Shown here piece after piece: positions 33,845 to 45,589 of a stretch of 64,000 nucleotides of DNA (its first letter is position 1; each line of letters starts with the position of its first letter). The DNA is taken from NCBI GenBank assembly GCA_030272585.1, contig BSYQ01000008.1, positions 1,364,001 through 1,428,000 of the forward strand, given 5' to 3'. The notes under the pieces were generated by a model. It was not told the origin of the DNA. It did not search any database and saw nothing but the letters and a program-made list of their open reading frames with translations. Origin of the DNA: Bryopsis sp. KO-2023 (taxonomy: Eukaryota > Chlorophyta > Ulvophyceae > Bryopsidales > Bryopsidaceae). Made by a program: the position numbers and the translations under genes.

Positions 33845-36574
33845 ATGGGTAAATCCAGCGATCGCAGGAAGAGCGCCGCGATGTTCTCGCGCGAATTCTA
33901 CCCCAGCGCCGGCTTGAAGGACGGAGACGCCATCAGTCTGTGGCAGGAGGTGAGCCGTGACAACCAAAAAAACCTGGCATGCGTAATATTACTTACCAAA
34001 ACTAAACCAGCACCACGTAAAAGCACCGATTCGAATCCTCGCTGCGTTTCGAGTTCCATGTCTTCTTTTTACACGCTGTGTGGCGTTGGATTTTTTGGGG
34101 GGTGATACGTTTTTCGCAGTCAAAGTACTGGGCTGATCGAAACGCAATGACGACCACGACAAGAACACCACACATCCGTTTCGATCGTTTAGTCAGTCGA
34201 TCAACCCTGCCGATTTTCCACACAAACGCTGGGATGGTGCCACCCCAGCAGCAACCGTTTCATTTCAGCTCCTAGATTTCTTCCTGCTTCTCCTCCTGGC
34301 CACTCGGTTTACCTTTTTCTTCTTTTTTTTTTTTTAATGCATGCATGGCCGCAGGATATGGATGGTCCTTTGGGCGTCAGGCAAAGGGAAGATGAGATGG
34401 GTCAAATTATCTACAGCGTGGTCAAGCTGCCGATTGCTGCGGAGCCGGCGGTTGTGGAGGAGTGCCTTTTCCATGTCATGCAGAAATTTGTGAGTCCAAG
34501 GACATGCTGTTGTATCATTCAGCAGCAGCCAATGGATATATATTATGGATATATATTATGGATATATATTATGGAGCAGCATTTCCCCTGCTGCAGAGTT
34601 TTTTTTCTTGCAGAACATATTTTGAAAATTATGTCCTTTCCTTCATTCTTAAAAAAAGAAAAAGGGGCAAATTGAAATGACCATAATTAGGAAAGGATAC
34701 GCTGATCCCTCAGTCAGATGCTACCTGGCAGATGTTAATTGAAATCGATTTTCTGGATGACAGACTTCCATGCATATTTCGGGATTTTACCTCCACAACT
34801 GTATGAATATTGCTGTTCTTGGTTGCAGGAAGAGGGTGAATTTGCGTTGAGGTCGGAAGCATGCGGTGGGTGTTTCTTGGGGGTGCAGAACGGGAAATTG
34901 AGGCTGGTGAGAAAATACTACCCCTGGCGGATAGAGGAGATTCCAGAAGAGCCTTGGGAGCAGGCGATGATGATCATGGTGGCGGCTTGTGGAAAGGTAT
35001 GATTGTTGCTATGTAAAGACAAATTTCAGTGTCAAATTTGTTGTGGGGTCCCTCTTTTTCAGTTTTCTGACGAGGACTCCTGTTTAGGAAATCTTCTTCG
35101 TGTTGTCTGGTTTTTTGCCAACAAAAAAGTCCAGCTGTTTTTCTATTTTTTTTTTGGAGGGGGGGAAGCATAACTTATGCAATTTGTTGGGACCCAGAAA
35201 GGGGTCTTGCTGGAGGTGGCAAATTCACTGGGGGTGATCAATGTGGCCAAATTATTCGCTCCACCCCCACAGATGGCTTCAGATTGAGAAAGGAAATTGA
35301 TGGTTTCTGTTTTTTGATTTTTTTTTTGAGAAAATGGACTAGATGTGATTGTTTAGTATTGTTTTGGGTTTTTTCCTGATGGTCACCAGAGAGGACTGGA
35401 GCTGACGCTGAGAAGAGAAGGATTTTACACCGGAGGGAGGCTCAGCACCACGATGTCTGACACAAGCCGGAGTCAGAGCATCCGGAAGGTAACCCTGACT
35501 ACTTCCATCCTTTCTATCAGAAAAAAAAAAACCAGAAAGGAAAAGCATCATGCCAACTTCAACACTTTTTTTTTTTTGTCAAAACACTGTCGTCTGAGTT
35601 TCTTGATGTGAATCAATCCAGATCGATGAGGGGGTGAACGCTCTCCTCGAAAGCCACGGCAGCAACATGGCCGAGGCATTCACGAAGGACCCAAATGCCG
35701 ACGATTTCAACAGCTCGAAGGGGGATCCTGCTGGTGAAGGCACCGGAGATGACCCCCATAGACACCACCAGTCGATGAGTCTCAGCCCTTTTGCTTCCGG
35801 CTTCAGAAAAGGCTCATCGCTGGATTCTGGGGCACCCGGAGCAGGCGATCGGAGGAGCCGGGGATGGATGCCATCGTACGATGCATTCGTTGATCATGTC
35901 CCCAACGGCAAGAGGCGTAACAGTCGAAAATTCAAGTCGAGCAGTCAAGGGGAGGTTCGCAGAGAAGATGATAATGGGGAAATTTCTTCAGCGAGGGAGT
36001 CCAGATCTCAGCAGGTATGGTGTGGGGTTTTCAACAGGGGTGAATCTGACCAGGTTTCTTTTGTTTTCTGGGCGATAGCTCCATTTGCCCGCCAACAATG
36101 CTTTTCTCTTGAAATGTCTGTCATTGAAGCTGGTCACTTTATTGTTTTCTTGAATTTTGCTCCAAAAATTTCCTGGAGGAACTGAAGTAGGTCAGATTTT
36201 TCCGGGGAAAAGATGGGATTGGATTGGTGTTCAATTTTTTTATTCTAGCTTAGAGAACGAAAGGAGTGGGTTGGAGCAGAAGGGAAGGTGGTGGTGCGTG
36301 GAAATCATAAATTCATGTGTGTGTGTGTTGATGTGAAAAGGCTGGAGGAGTCGATGGCGAAAGTCGTCATCAGCTGGAAGGAATGGGGCTGGCGGCAGAA
36401 AATAAGATGCTGGAGGCGGAAAACAGGCTTTTGAGGGATAAGATAGGAAGCATCGAGGAGGAGGTGTGTCGATTGAAGGTGGCGATGGAGGGGCAAAAAG
36501 GAGGGGTCAAGCGCCTAGTTTTCGGATTTATGATCGGGCTTTCTGCAACCATTACAATGCTCAAGATGCGATGA
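33845..36574 (+). CDS. Unknown tail-anchored protein with C-terminal coiled coil, ~390 aa
   Basis: Seven exons: 33845-33949, 34355-34489, 34829-34996, 35390-35488, 35622-36014, 36249-36287 and 36341-36574. All six introns are phase 0 and the total is 391 codons with stop. I recognise no family. The N-terminal ~165 residues look folded (EFYPSAGLKDGDAISLWQE; GCFLGVQNGKLRLVRKYYPW). A long disordered Ser/Gly/Asp/Arg segment follows (~200-310). The end has a leucine-zipper-like coiled coil (ENKMLEAENRLLRDKIGSIE) and then one hydrophobic segment with basic flanks (KRLVFGFMIGLSATITMLKM), typical of tail anchors to ER, mitochondria or peroxisomes. The 39-bp exon 6 is the least certain. Confidence 0.7.
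34531..34575 (+). repeat. Short tandem repeat in an intron
   Basis: About three copies of a 13-base unit (GGATATATATTAT) inside intron 2 of the tail-anchored-protein gene. Confidence 0.6.
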
Positions 36575-37970
36575 ACAAAAAAAAACAAAAAACAAAGGGG
36601 GGGGGGGGAGGGGAAAAAAAGAAAAAACAGAACTGTTTTTTTAACTTGGTTTTCTTTTATGCGTGCTTTCTTTTTGGGTTTTTTTTTTCTCTTTTTTGCT
36701 TGGTTTTTTTGTCTGGAGGATTGTTTTAGGGTATAACTTTCGTTGATCGATTTTGGTTTGGTTTGAAAACACACGTTGTGTGTAATTGAGAGAAATATTT
36801 CTTCATGGGAAAAAAAAAAGAAAAAAAAATTCAAGGAAAAAAAAATGGTGGTTTGTATAGTTAGTTATGCATGCAGGTGCGTGCCTATTTAAAAATCCAC
36901 AGGGAGCCACGTTCAGAAAATTAGGTGGAGAATTCCCTTGGAATATAAGGAAAAAAAAACTTACAGGAATTAATTAGTCACCTTTTAGAAGAATTTGAAA
37001 TCTAGGATGCAGGTTCTGCTTTTTTTGAAAAACAATTCATTGATTAGTTTTTTTTCTCAAATGTGCTTAGCTCTTGAGCAACAATTGAAAAGCTTAAGAA
37101 AAATGGGAGTAAATCCCAATCTAGATTGCAATCATCATTGTGGAACGTTTTTTGTGTTTTTAATTTTGTTAGTTTCGTGCAAATGTTTTTTGTTCTCAAC
37201 TTAGTTTAAAAAAAAAAAAAGAATCCCCCCAAAATTGAGTATTATTAAGAAGGAAAGATAGAAAAAAAGAATCTTGCACACTAAGAGAGCAAGAAAACTT
37301 GAAAAAAAAGAAAAAGAAAAAAAGAAAAAACAACACATGAAAGAGAAAAAGAGAAAAAGAAAAAGAGAGCAACAAAACTTCATAACCTAGCGACTTTTTG
37401 GATTTATTGTAAACGAAAAAAAAAATTAAAAAAACAGGACATAGTATTACACGAGGGAAAAGAGAAAAAAAAAGCTGTAGGAAGCAAGTTTGGTTTAAAA
37501 AAAGAACACGAGGGGTTGCTTGTAAACAAGGATGTAGTGGGTTTTTGAGGTTAAAATAGGTAATGGAGATGGAAAGCCCATCCCAACTCATGATTCAAAT
37601 ATTGAATGCAAGATTCCCTACAGCATAGTGTAGGTTTCTGTTAGGTCCGCTGGACACACACATAGATTTTCATTGTCATGGAGATGACTGTTTTCTTACT
37701 TGAAACAAAAAAGGTGGGAGGGGATTCTTGGGTGTAGAAAAATATTGTTGCATCAGGGAGGAATATTGTAAAGATGGTGCTGGTGTGTAAAAAGTTGCAG
37801 AAAGAAAAAAGATTGGAAGAAAAGGTGGTTTGTTAGAAAAAGAACCAAAAAAAGAGTTCCAATGAAAACTCCTGTTTTATTCACAAATCAAAGACGGAAT
37901 GGCCAGCTGGAGGATTTTCGATTTGTTGTATTCATTGCTGATAGGAGTTGTGCAGAAAAAAAAACAATCG
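36575..37970. other. Intergenic, strongly low-complexity
   Basis: A-rich and T-rich runs with GAAAAAG-type microsatellite (about 37200-37440). No coding region. It separates the tail-anchored-protein gene from arm B. Confidence 0.55.
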
Positions 37971-38261
37971 TCTCCATTTTCGCCTTGTTGTCTTAGTCTT
38001 TCAAAGAAATCGTCAATTGCTGCACGGACCTCAAATGGCTACCCCCCAAAACTGCCAATTCTGCAGATTGCGTGGATATCATTGTTCAATTTGCCACACA
38101 ATTTCCTTGCAAGCAACCACAACCGCTCAAACCAAATGTTTGCAATGATAGAATCAAGTTCCATCATTCGCCCCCGCCAATTCTTCCCGCGCTTGGCTTT
38201 AAGCATTGACCCACCAGGCCATCAGCACCTGAACCTTTCACCTACAGGATAGCCTATCCGA

Positions 38262-41200
38262 ATGAGCAGACAAACCATCAGCGATCTGCTTGGGCTGCAA
38301 GGACCTCACGCGGTCATGCAGAGGGTTCGCGAAAGCACGGAGCGCTACGGTGGAGGTGTGGAACTTTTGACGGCCAAGCTCAACTGTTGTGATTACCGTC
38401 AAAAGGTTTCGACGTCTGGTCTGGTCGACTGGACCACACTTTGTCTTTCCGTTCACTGTTCTCTTGCTTTTGCTGCAACAGCAGGGAGCAATACTACGTC
38501 AGACTCCTCCATGAAGGTCTCCGAGTGGCTGGCTAGAGGGTCAGATCTTGGGAGCTTCTTTGGGCGCGACCGAAGGGAGTACCCAAACCACACCAGATCA
38601 CCAGGGTACAGTCGTCACTACTGCGCTATGTGGGATCGCCAAGGCCCTTCGTCCGTCGACTACCAACCGTATGCGAACTTGGGCGCAGCGTGGAACACCA
38701 GTTCCAATGCGGCAAGAGCCAGAGCGCTCCTGCAGGGTGCAAAAGGCAGGCCCCAAAGTCCTCGAGCAGGAAGGGATGAACCCAGCGAGGGACGTCAGTC
38801 ACTCCAAGGCGATTCCAGCGGGGGATCCTCCGAAACCACCAGAAGCCCAAAGATACCAGCCCCCTCGAACGGCGCGTTGCTGGAGCAAACCAAAGTCGTC
38901 AAGAAGCAGCTTGAAGAGCTTCGAGAGTCTCATTTCTTGTCGAAGTGCAGGAATCTGTTGGGCGTGTCGGACTTCAGCGCCCAGCCTCCGCATCACACAC
39001 AGCCACAGGTTCAAGAGAGCTGCGGAGAGGGGGCTGCATCCTCGAAGCGCCCTGTCCATATCGCAAAGGGGGTCGAATTGGATGGTGCATCACGAGAGTG
39101 CGATTCTGGTTCGGCGAGGACTGGCTCAGTTCAGTGCGGGGACAAACTCGAGTCGATGGATGAATTCGAGGCATCTGATGGGTCTGACCATTGCTCCCTC
39201 CCACGCAATGTCGAGGTGTGTAGCGATTCTGGTGCTTTTCCTTTGGTGTTTTCCAGCGACGTCAAAAGTTTCATTTGTATCTGCAGGTTGCCCTTGCTGC
39301 GTCCTTGGATTCCACCCGCACTAGCAATGTGTCGGAGGACGGGCAAGAGGAGTGGCCACAACGTCAGGCTAGCGATCTCACGGAGCCGCTTCGTCCACCT
39401 GAACCCCAGGTATGTCGTTTGGAAAAGTCGCCTTGTTATCATTTGGATTCTGCTCCGTCCACATGAAAGAAACTCGCGCCACGTTTGGATTTCCAGGTCG
39501 TCCGGCACATCTATCGCTACGCCCACTACGATGAGTTTGGAAGCGACGAGTCGAGGGGAGACGAGTCGTCTATGCATTGGCTCGAAAGTGGCGATGAGGA
39601 TTACAAAACCGACGAGTTCGATGAGAAGGTACGGCGATTCCCAACGGAACCAGAAAGCAGACAATGAACAGGGCTGAAAGATGGCTTCTGTATTTCGACC
39701 AGCACAAACAGCAACGAACATAAAACAAACAAATACCTATCCGAGGCTGAATTCGACTACCATGTCTTGGACACGCTGAGCCATCGATCTTTGTTCTGAC
39801 AGGGGCATTATTCGAGTTTCGACGATGGTCCATCCGACGACCAGAACGAAGGGAGAACGCCTCATGTGGACGGACGCATGGGGAACAGTTGTGAGGCGAA
39901 AGAGCTCTACAAATCCAAAACCAGCACTGACAACGACCTACGAGCCCAGTTCAACCGTGAGAACTGTTGGGCGAGTGACGGGGGCCACAGGAAAAAGTTC
40001 ACAGCTATACCAGTTCCATCTACATTTTCTGCATCGAGAAGCGCCCAGACAAAGCTAAGAGGGGATCTTGGCGAATCACAAGACAATGTGAATTCGGTAA
40101 CCGCTGGGGGCAATCGCAACGTGCTGGAATCGAGCTCCAGTGAGGGATGTAAGAAGGCCAGCGACAAGAGAGAGTGCTTGAAGTCCATGTCGATTGACAC
40201 CAAAGAGAAAATTGGATCCGAGAGAAAATCACATGAGGAAGCATCTCTCCCCGTTTCTGATCAGGAAAACAAGGCTTTTTCGGATGGAGAAAAGCCCCAA
40301 GCGACTGAGGCGATTCAAAAAGACAGCGATACCACGACTCACCCCAGCGTCAGAGCTTTTTCGGTGTTGAGGGACTCAAGAAACCTCGAGAACGAAAAGG
40401 AGGTGGTGAAGGCCAGAACGGCAGAGATTCAGGCTGAAATTAGAGAGTCCTTGAGGGATTCCAAAACAAGCACCGATAAGCTTCGAAAAGAAACAGAGAT
40501 TACCAACGCATGCACAGTCGGGATTCAGACTGAAAGAGAATCTTTGATTTTTAGAAAGACGGAAACCGCGAACAAACAGGAGAAGGTTAGGCTTGACACG
40601 TCCACACAAACGTCAAGCAAAGAACCCATTCCACCATCCCCCAAGGAAAAACGACTGGATGGCACTGAGTTTGACCTCAAGGATCAACAGTCAGGGGCGG
40701 AGTGGTTATCGGAAATCATCCCAAAAGAGATTCTTGACCGATTTGCTCTGGAGGGAATCAAGAGCACAACCACAAATGTTGTGCCAGATCAATTTCACCT
40801 GCATCTACATTTCGCTGAGAAAGAAACCCTTAGGGATGCGAAAGTCGAAACTAAAAACAGGGGTGCAGAGGTAGAAAGGGATGCCAAGCAACCCTTGCAG
40901 ACATCAATTCAAAATTTTCACCAAGAAGAAGATAGACAACCTAGCATTTTGAAGGAGTCCTCCAGTGGAGTTCCACCAGCGTGGCCGCCTAATCCTGATT
41001 CAGACGGAGGTGGCGAGCAAGTTGAGAATGGAGAGGCGTCATGGGATGTACTTCGGTCGTTGTGCAAAACAATGGGGGATACTGTTCAGGAGGCATGTCA
41101 GAAAATGTCTGAGTCTGAACCCACCACAGATACAGACCAGAGCACTGAGACACCGAGGCGACCCATTATGGGCCACGACTTTCGTCCAAGGAGAGCACAG

Positions 41201-41950
41201 GAGGATCGTAACCAGAGCAGTCGGTATATGAGGACCGAAGCTCCAGGACTTCAAGACAGTTACCAAAGGGACGGGTACTACAATCGAGTAGATTCCCATG
41301 AAGGATTCCACAACGAAGCACACTACATCAGAGAAAGAGAACGAAGCCAACTCAAACGTCAACAGAATGGACACAATGGCAAATCAAGAAGGAACATGTC
41401 TCCAAGAGACTCCAGGTCCAGGGATTTCCATGACAGCACTCATTTTGTCGAAGAATTCGATCGCCGATATCACAATGGCTTTTCCGGTCAGGCAATGGAG
41501 CGCTTCGCTTCGAACCAACGAGGTATGAATGTGTATCCACCGAGAGGAGCTGAACGATATCCACGATACACGCCCCAGGAGCATTACTTCCAACCCGCCG
41601 ATCACCACGGACAGTACCCAGAATCGTTTGAGAGTGACCTCAACAGCTTACCAAGTATCTTTTCGCCGGCCGTAGTCGACCGATCGGTCCACGAGGTCGA
41701 GGAGAGGTGGAGAGTCCATCAAGAGCACCTGATGAACAAAATCAGGCAGGCCAATAGTGGCTCTTCTGGGCAACCATCCAGGAGTGGTAGGTCTCGATAT
41801 GCCGCAAGTCGCAACGGAAAGATTCCTCGAAGAATTCACGAAGAGAAAAGTCAATCAGGGAGAGAAAGATCCAGCAGCAGCGAATTGCAGCGAGTTGCCA
41901 GGGACATGGCGATGCTGGCCAGCCGACTGCAGAATGGATCCAGGAAGTGA
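38262..41950 (+). CDS. Unknown four-exon protein, copy B, 1118 aa
   Basis: Exons 38262-39215, 39287-39409, 39497-39628 and 39803-41950, all phase 0, 1119 codons with stop. It has the same architecture and splice positions as copy A (start 20429, minus strand). Exon 1 is 24 bp longer and exon 4 is 30 bp shorter; exons 2 and 3 have exactly the same length (123 and 132 bp). Most differences are substitutions and in-frame length changes in the disordered middle. The last 250 residues (e.g. VDRSVHEVEERWRVHQEHLM) are nearly identical. The ordered N-terminus MSRQTISDLLGLQ and the small acidic exon 3 (RHIYRYAHYDEFGSDESRGD) are also kept. I infer purifying selection on both copies; the function is unknown. 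Confidence 0.78.
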
Positions 41951-42439
41951 GCTTGGCTTGGCTACAACTTTGAATGGGTTTTTCAGACAAATTTATTGTT
42001 GGGTATGACGTGTGAAGTTGATGAACTTTTCTAGAGGAATTTTTTCTAACTCTCTTTAATTTTGATTGAACCCCTTTGCTCTGAGTCTTCGAATGTCAAC
42101 AAATTGTTTGTTATTTAGGAAAAGTCCTAGATCAAGAATATCTCCACTCTTTTTAAAATCCATTTGATTTGTACATTTCTGTTTACAAAAGTAGTCTGCA
42201 TGGCAATTTCAATTTCGTATGTCCTAAGAAATCGAGCGCTGGCTAACCATGGAAGCCCAACCTGGCTTGACCATGAAATAGATGCTCCAATGATTCATGA
42301 ATTTTGAGCAGACACAACTCCCTGTCCGAATGTCCAAACTTTTTTGATTATCTTTTCTTTTTAAAAGTCTTCTATCCCCCCCCCTCAAAGATCTATTCCA
42401 GCTGAAAGCCTCTTGGAGCATGCTCATGATTGAGCATCT

Positions 42440-43280
42440 TCCCATTGCTTTCGGCAGCAATGATTTTAAACCTATATGATTGAAGCTATAATTTTCAACG
42501 GGGAAAAAAGAAGCGAAAACCCACAAAAAAACTGGACTGTATTTTTGTCACAGGCGTAGCTAGGATGATGCACTTTGGGTGGCCAGAAAAGTTTTTTAAT
42601 ACACCTATCTTTCCCCCCAGGCCCCCCTGATTACTCCCATGATTTATGCAATACCATTAGGAGTCCCGCTTTGAGCAGGAGCAGCTGCAGAAGTGATTCT
42701 GCAGTTTTTCTGAATGGAGCTGCACGTGGTCTTCATAATTGAGCATGAATAATCATGAATATTCCTGTGGCCAGAACATACAGCAGAGCCACACATTATC
42801 CCAATCTTTGCAATATTGAAAATATATTTAAGATACGTTAATGTGAGATCTGTGACTGTGACTGCACCCACTCCCACAGTCACCACAGAGCACAGCACCA
42901 GAGGGGAAAAAAAAAGATCGAGAAAACCATAGGTGCTCCAGCAGACACACCAACAGTATAACCAACCAGTAGCTTTGCCATCTAGAACCAAAAACATAAA
43001 ATTCATGACAGATGACTTTATTCAATTTCAGGGCCAACATAGACAGAGAGAATCTGGCATGATGTTGATTGTGGTGCTCTGGGTACAAGGAAGAGTTGTT
43101 TTTGTTTGGTGAAACAAATTGCTTGGATTCATTTGAGAACGTCATGGAGCATGATCACGTTTCGAATCTCTTGAGCGTAGTGGATTTTGCTGCAACCTTG
43201 AATAAAGAATCGATCACAGTTTCTGAATAAAATACAGGGATGGAATCTACAGTGATGGGCATTGCCTCTGATGATAACTG
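42440..43280. other. Segment present in arm B but absent from arm A
   Basis: Arm A passes directly from the sequence matching 42439 to that matching 43281, so ~0.84 kb was inserted in B or lost from A. Near its left part lies CACAGGCGTAGCTAGGATG, followed by a G/C-run-containing stretch, a combination known at the ends of some DNA transposons. I could not find the partner terminus. Confidence 0.55.
42644..43006 (-). CDS. Possible small hydrophobic, Cys-rich protein, 120 aa
   Basis: A minus-strand frame inside the arm-B-only segment encodes a hydrophobic stretch (GWLYCWCVCWSTYGFLDLFF; LVLCSVVTVGVGAVTV) and a Cys/Ser-rich tail. There is no known family and no copy in arm A. It could equally be a chance frame in transposon-like DNA. 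Confidence 0.22.
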   Translation of the reverse strand: MNFMFLVLDGKATGWLYCWCVCWSTYGFLDLFFSPLVLCSVVTVGVGAVTVTDLTLTYLKYIFNIAKIGIMCGSAVCSGHRNIHDYSCSIMKTTCSSIQKNCRITSAAAPAQSGTPNGIA

Positions 43281-43583
43281 GGTTCACCGAAATTCGTAGT
43301 TCAAGACTTACAAGAACACCAACGGAGATACCCACAGAGCCAGACCCCTCCTGCACAAAGCACTGAGCAACAGCAAAACTGAACTTGCCAAGTGGGCGCT
43401 CGTCCAGTGCTGCGGACGAGTCGTCACGCGTGTTGGAGAGTACACTTTTGTGTGAAAGCTCTTTGTCATAGCCCCCACTCTTTCTTATTAATATCCGTGA
43501 AACGAGTTCGCGCCTTTTCCTTGCAGGCGCTCGACTGTTCGTCTCGCTTTGCTGCCTTCTGCTACTCTTGTTCTGCACTCCAG

Positions 43584-43663
43584 GTAGGCCTCAGAGCGCC
43601 GCCGTTTCGCACCTGTCCTGTTATCTACGACTCGCGGAGTTGAACGAACTTTGTTTTATCCAG
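43584..43663 (+). other. Probable 5' UTR intron of the kinase gene
   Basis: CTCCAG|GTAGGC at 43583/43584 and TTTTATCCAG at 43663, one base before the ATG, form a plausible 80-bp leader intron. Confidence 0.45.
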
Positions 43664-43664
43664 G

Positions 43665-45221
43665 ATGTCGAAATCGAAAGTGGCGGACTTGATCAGAATC
43701 TTTGAGTCGCAAAAAGTGTGGAAGATACCGCAGCCGAGGACACGGGTATTTTATGAGGCGCTCCGGGTGAGGAAGATTCCGCTGGTGGTTGCTCCACCCC
43801 CAGTCGAGCTGGCCACAGGATTGAAACCGGAGCTGGCAATCGCGGACGTAGTGGTAGACACACCGTTCTGGACTCGCTTCGTGGTCGAAGAGGTGCTCGG
43901 GGAAGGTTCCTTCGGAACCGTGTACCGAGCGAGAGATACTGCGACTGGGAGCATGGTCGCCGTGAAGGAAATCAGGGCTGAAACCAAATCACGGGAGGCA
44001 AAGAATGAGGCGGCCATGCTCCGGAGGTTGCAGGGCACGACGTCGGTTGTCCGGCTGCAGGGCTTGTATGACGACTGCGGGGAGGACGACACGCCCGGGC
44101 AAAAGACGTCGTGTCTCGTCATGGAGCTTTGTGGAGGAGGCGACATGGAGGAGTTCGTCCAGGTGCTCTATCCTGGACCACACTGTACCCTCCATCGATA
44201 ATCAGAACCAGTAATTTTTTTGCATTTCACATTCCCATGTGTGGAACACCTGAATGGGCAAATCTGGATGAGACATCAGAAAAATAAATCAACAATGTGT
44301 TTGCATTTTTTGCTGCAGGAGAACGGCCCTCTCAACGACCAGCAGTTGAGGGTCGTGGCGGTGGAGGTCTTGAGGCTAGTGCAGGGTTGCCACATGGCAG
44401 GCATCCTGCACTCAGACCTCAAGGCCTCCAATTTAATGCTCTCGTCGCCAGCCAGCCGGGAGACCCTGAGGACTTCCCCCGAGCTGCTGCAGCCAGGCTG
44501 GCTGGTGGCGACTGACCTGGGCACCGCCAGGGTCGCTGGTGAGCATCGCTTCATTTTATTTCAAACCCCGTCTCTTGTGGTTTTTCTGTCCATCGAAAGT
44601 GACCTGATTTGGTCTGAATCTGGAAATATTTTGGTGCACTGCAGAATTTTCTTGTGCATCAGTGTTGTTTTTGTGTTGGATCGATGGTCCAACGTTCAGA
44701 AATGCCTAGGGGACCCAGATTGTCAAGCTAGATGAACTGGAAATTTATGCCCGTGTTTTCCTTGTGTTTTGGTTCCTTCCACAAAAAGACCCCAACGGTT
44801 TGTTAACCCCACTGGAGTGAGCAACAGCACCTGCAGAATCCAGCTGGCTGATGGTGTTTGTGTGTGTGTTTTTTGGATCGCAGGGCTGGGATTTTCTTCC
44901 AGACCCTTGGGAACCCCAACTCACTGGGCTCCCGAGGTGTTTGGAAGAAAATTTACCTACCCAGCAGATCTGTGGAGCGCAGGAACACTGTTGTTCCGGC
45001 TCCGCTTCGGGCGGATGCCCTTCTGGGATGCCACCCAGGAGGGCAAGTTCAGATCCTCATCTGAACTCGTCCGCCAGATCATGCTGGGTAGGGTGGATTC
45101 GAGTGGCGAGCCCAGCGACCCTCTCCTGGACGACCTCCTCCAGGGTCTTTTGACGAAGGATCCGGGGCGAAGGTTGACTGCGGACCAGGCGCTCGACCAT
45201 CCTTGGCTCAGGATGGAATGA
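43665..45221 (+). CDS. Atypical Ser/Thr protein kinase, 351 aa
   Basis: Three exons, 43665-44162, 44319-44538 and 44884-45221 (phases 0 and 1; 352 codons with stop). The N-terminal ~70 residues precede a kinase domain. The glycine loop GEGSFGTVY is at 79-87, the ATP-anchoring Lys in VAVKEI at 101, and a helix-C Glu near 115. The catalytic loop reads HSDLKASN (197-204) in place of HRDLKxxN, keeping the Asp, Lys and Asn. The metal motif is DLG (232-234) in place of DFG. HWAPEV and DLWSAGTLLFRL follow. The essential residues remain, so activity is likely. Lack of the HRD arginine suggests regulation that does not need activation-loop phosphorylation. The family within the kinome is unclear. It lies just beyond the main block of arm B. 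Confidence 0.85.
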
Positions 45222-45589
45222 GCCCCCCCCCCCAGGAAATCTGCTGCAAACACTCGGGGGCGCAGCTCACATTTTTTGTGTATCATATGTTGTATTCTTA
45301 TCTGTACACTATGGCATTTTTGTTTTTTTCGTGAAGGAATGGGGGTGGGAAGACTTTATTTTTTTTTTTGGGGGGGGAAGGAAAAATTCATGGCTCAGTT
45401 TTGAATGAGCTGGGTGGGAATTAAAAAAAAAAAGTTTTTGTTTTTGGGAAAAACAGTGCTTGGGAAAAAAGTCTGGGGAGACTTCTATTGAATAACTGAA
45501 AACTGGGCAAATTTGTCCAAGGGGTGAAAAAAAAGGGGAGGGAATATTATTTCAAAATATTTGGGGTTCTGGGGATTGACAGAAAAAAA

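Larger units (their letters stand above)
37971..43437 (+). repeat. Arm B of the large inverted duplication (pairs with 16090-20732)
   Basis: Matches the reverse complement of arm A from about 290 bp before the start codon to well past the stop codon. It is longer than arm A mainly because of a segment at 42440-43280. The spacer between the arms is about 17.2 kb. Confidence 0.85.

Noticed and set aside
34020-34050. GATTCGAATCC motif resembling a tRNA T-arm
   Set aside because: No acceptor or anticodon stems around it; it lies in intron 1 of the tail-anchored-protein gene.
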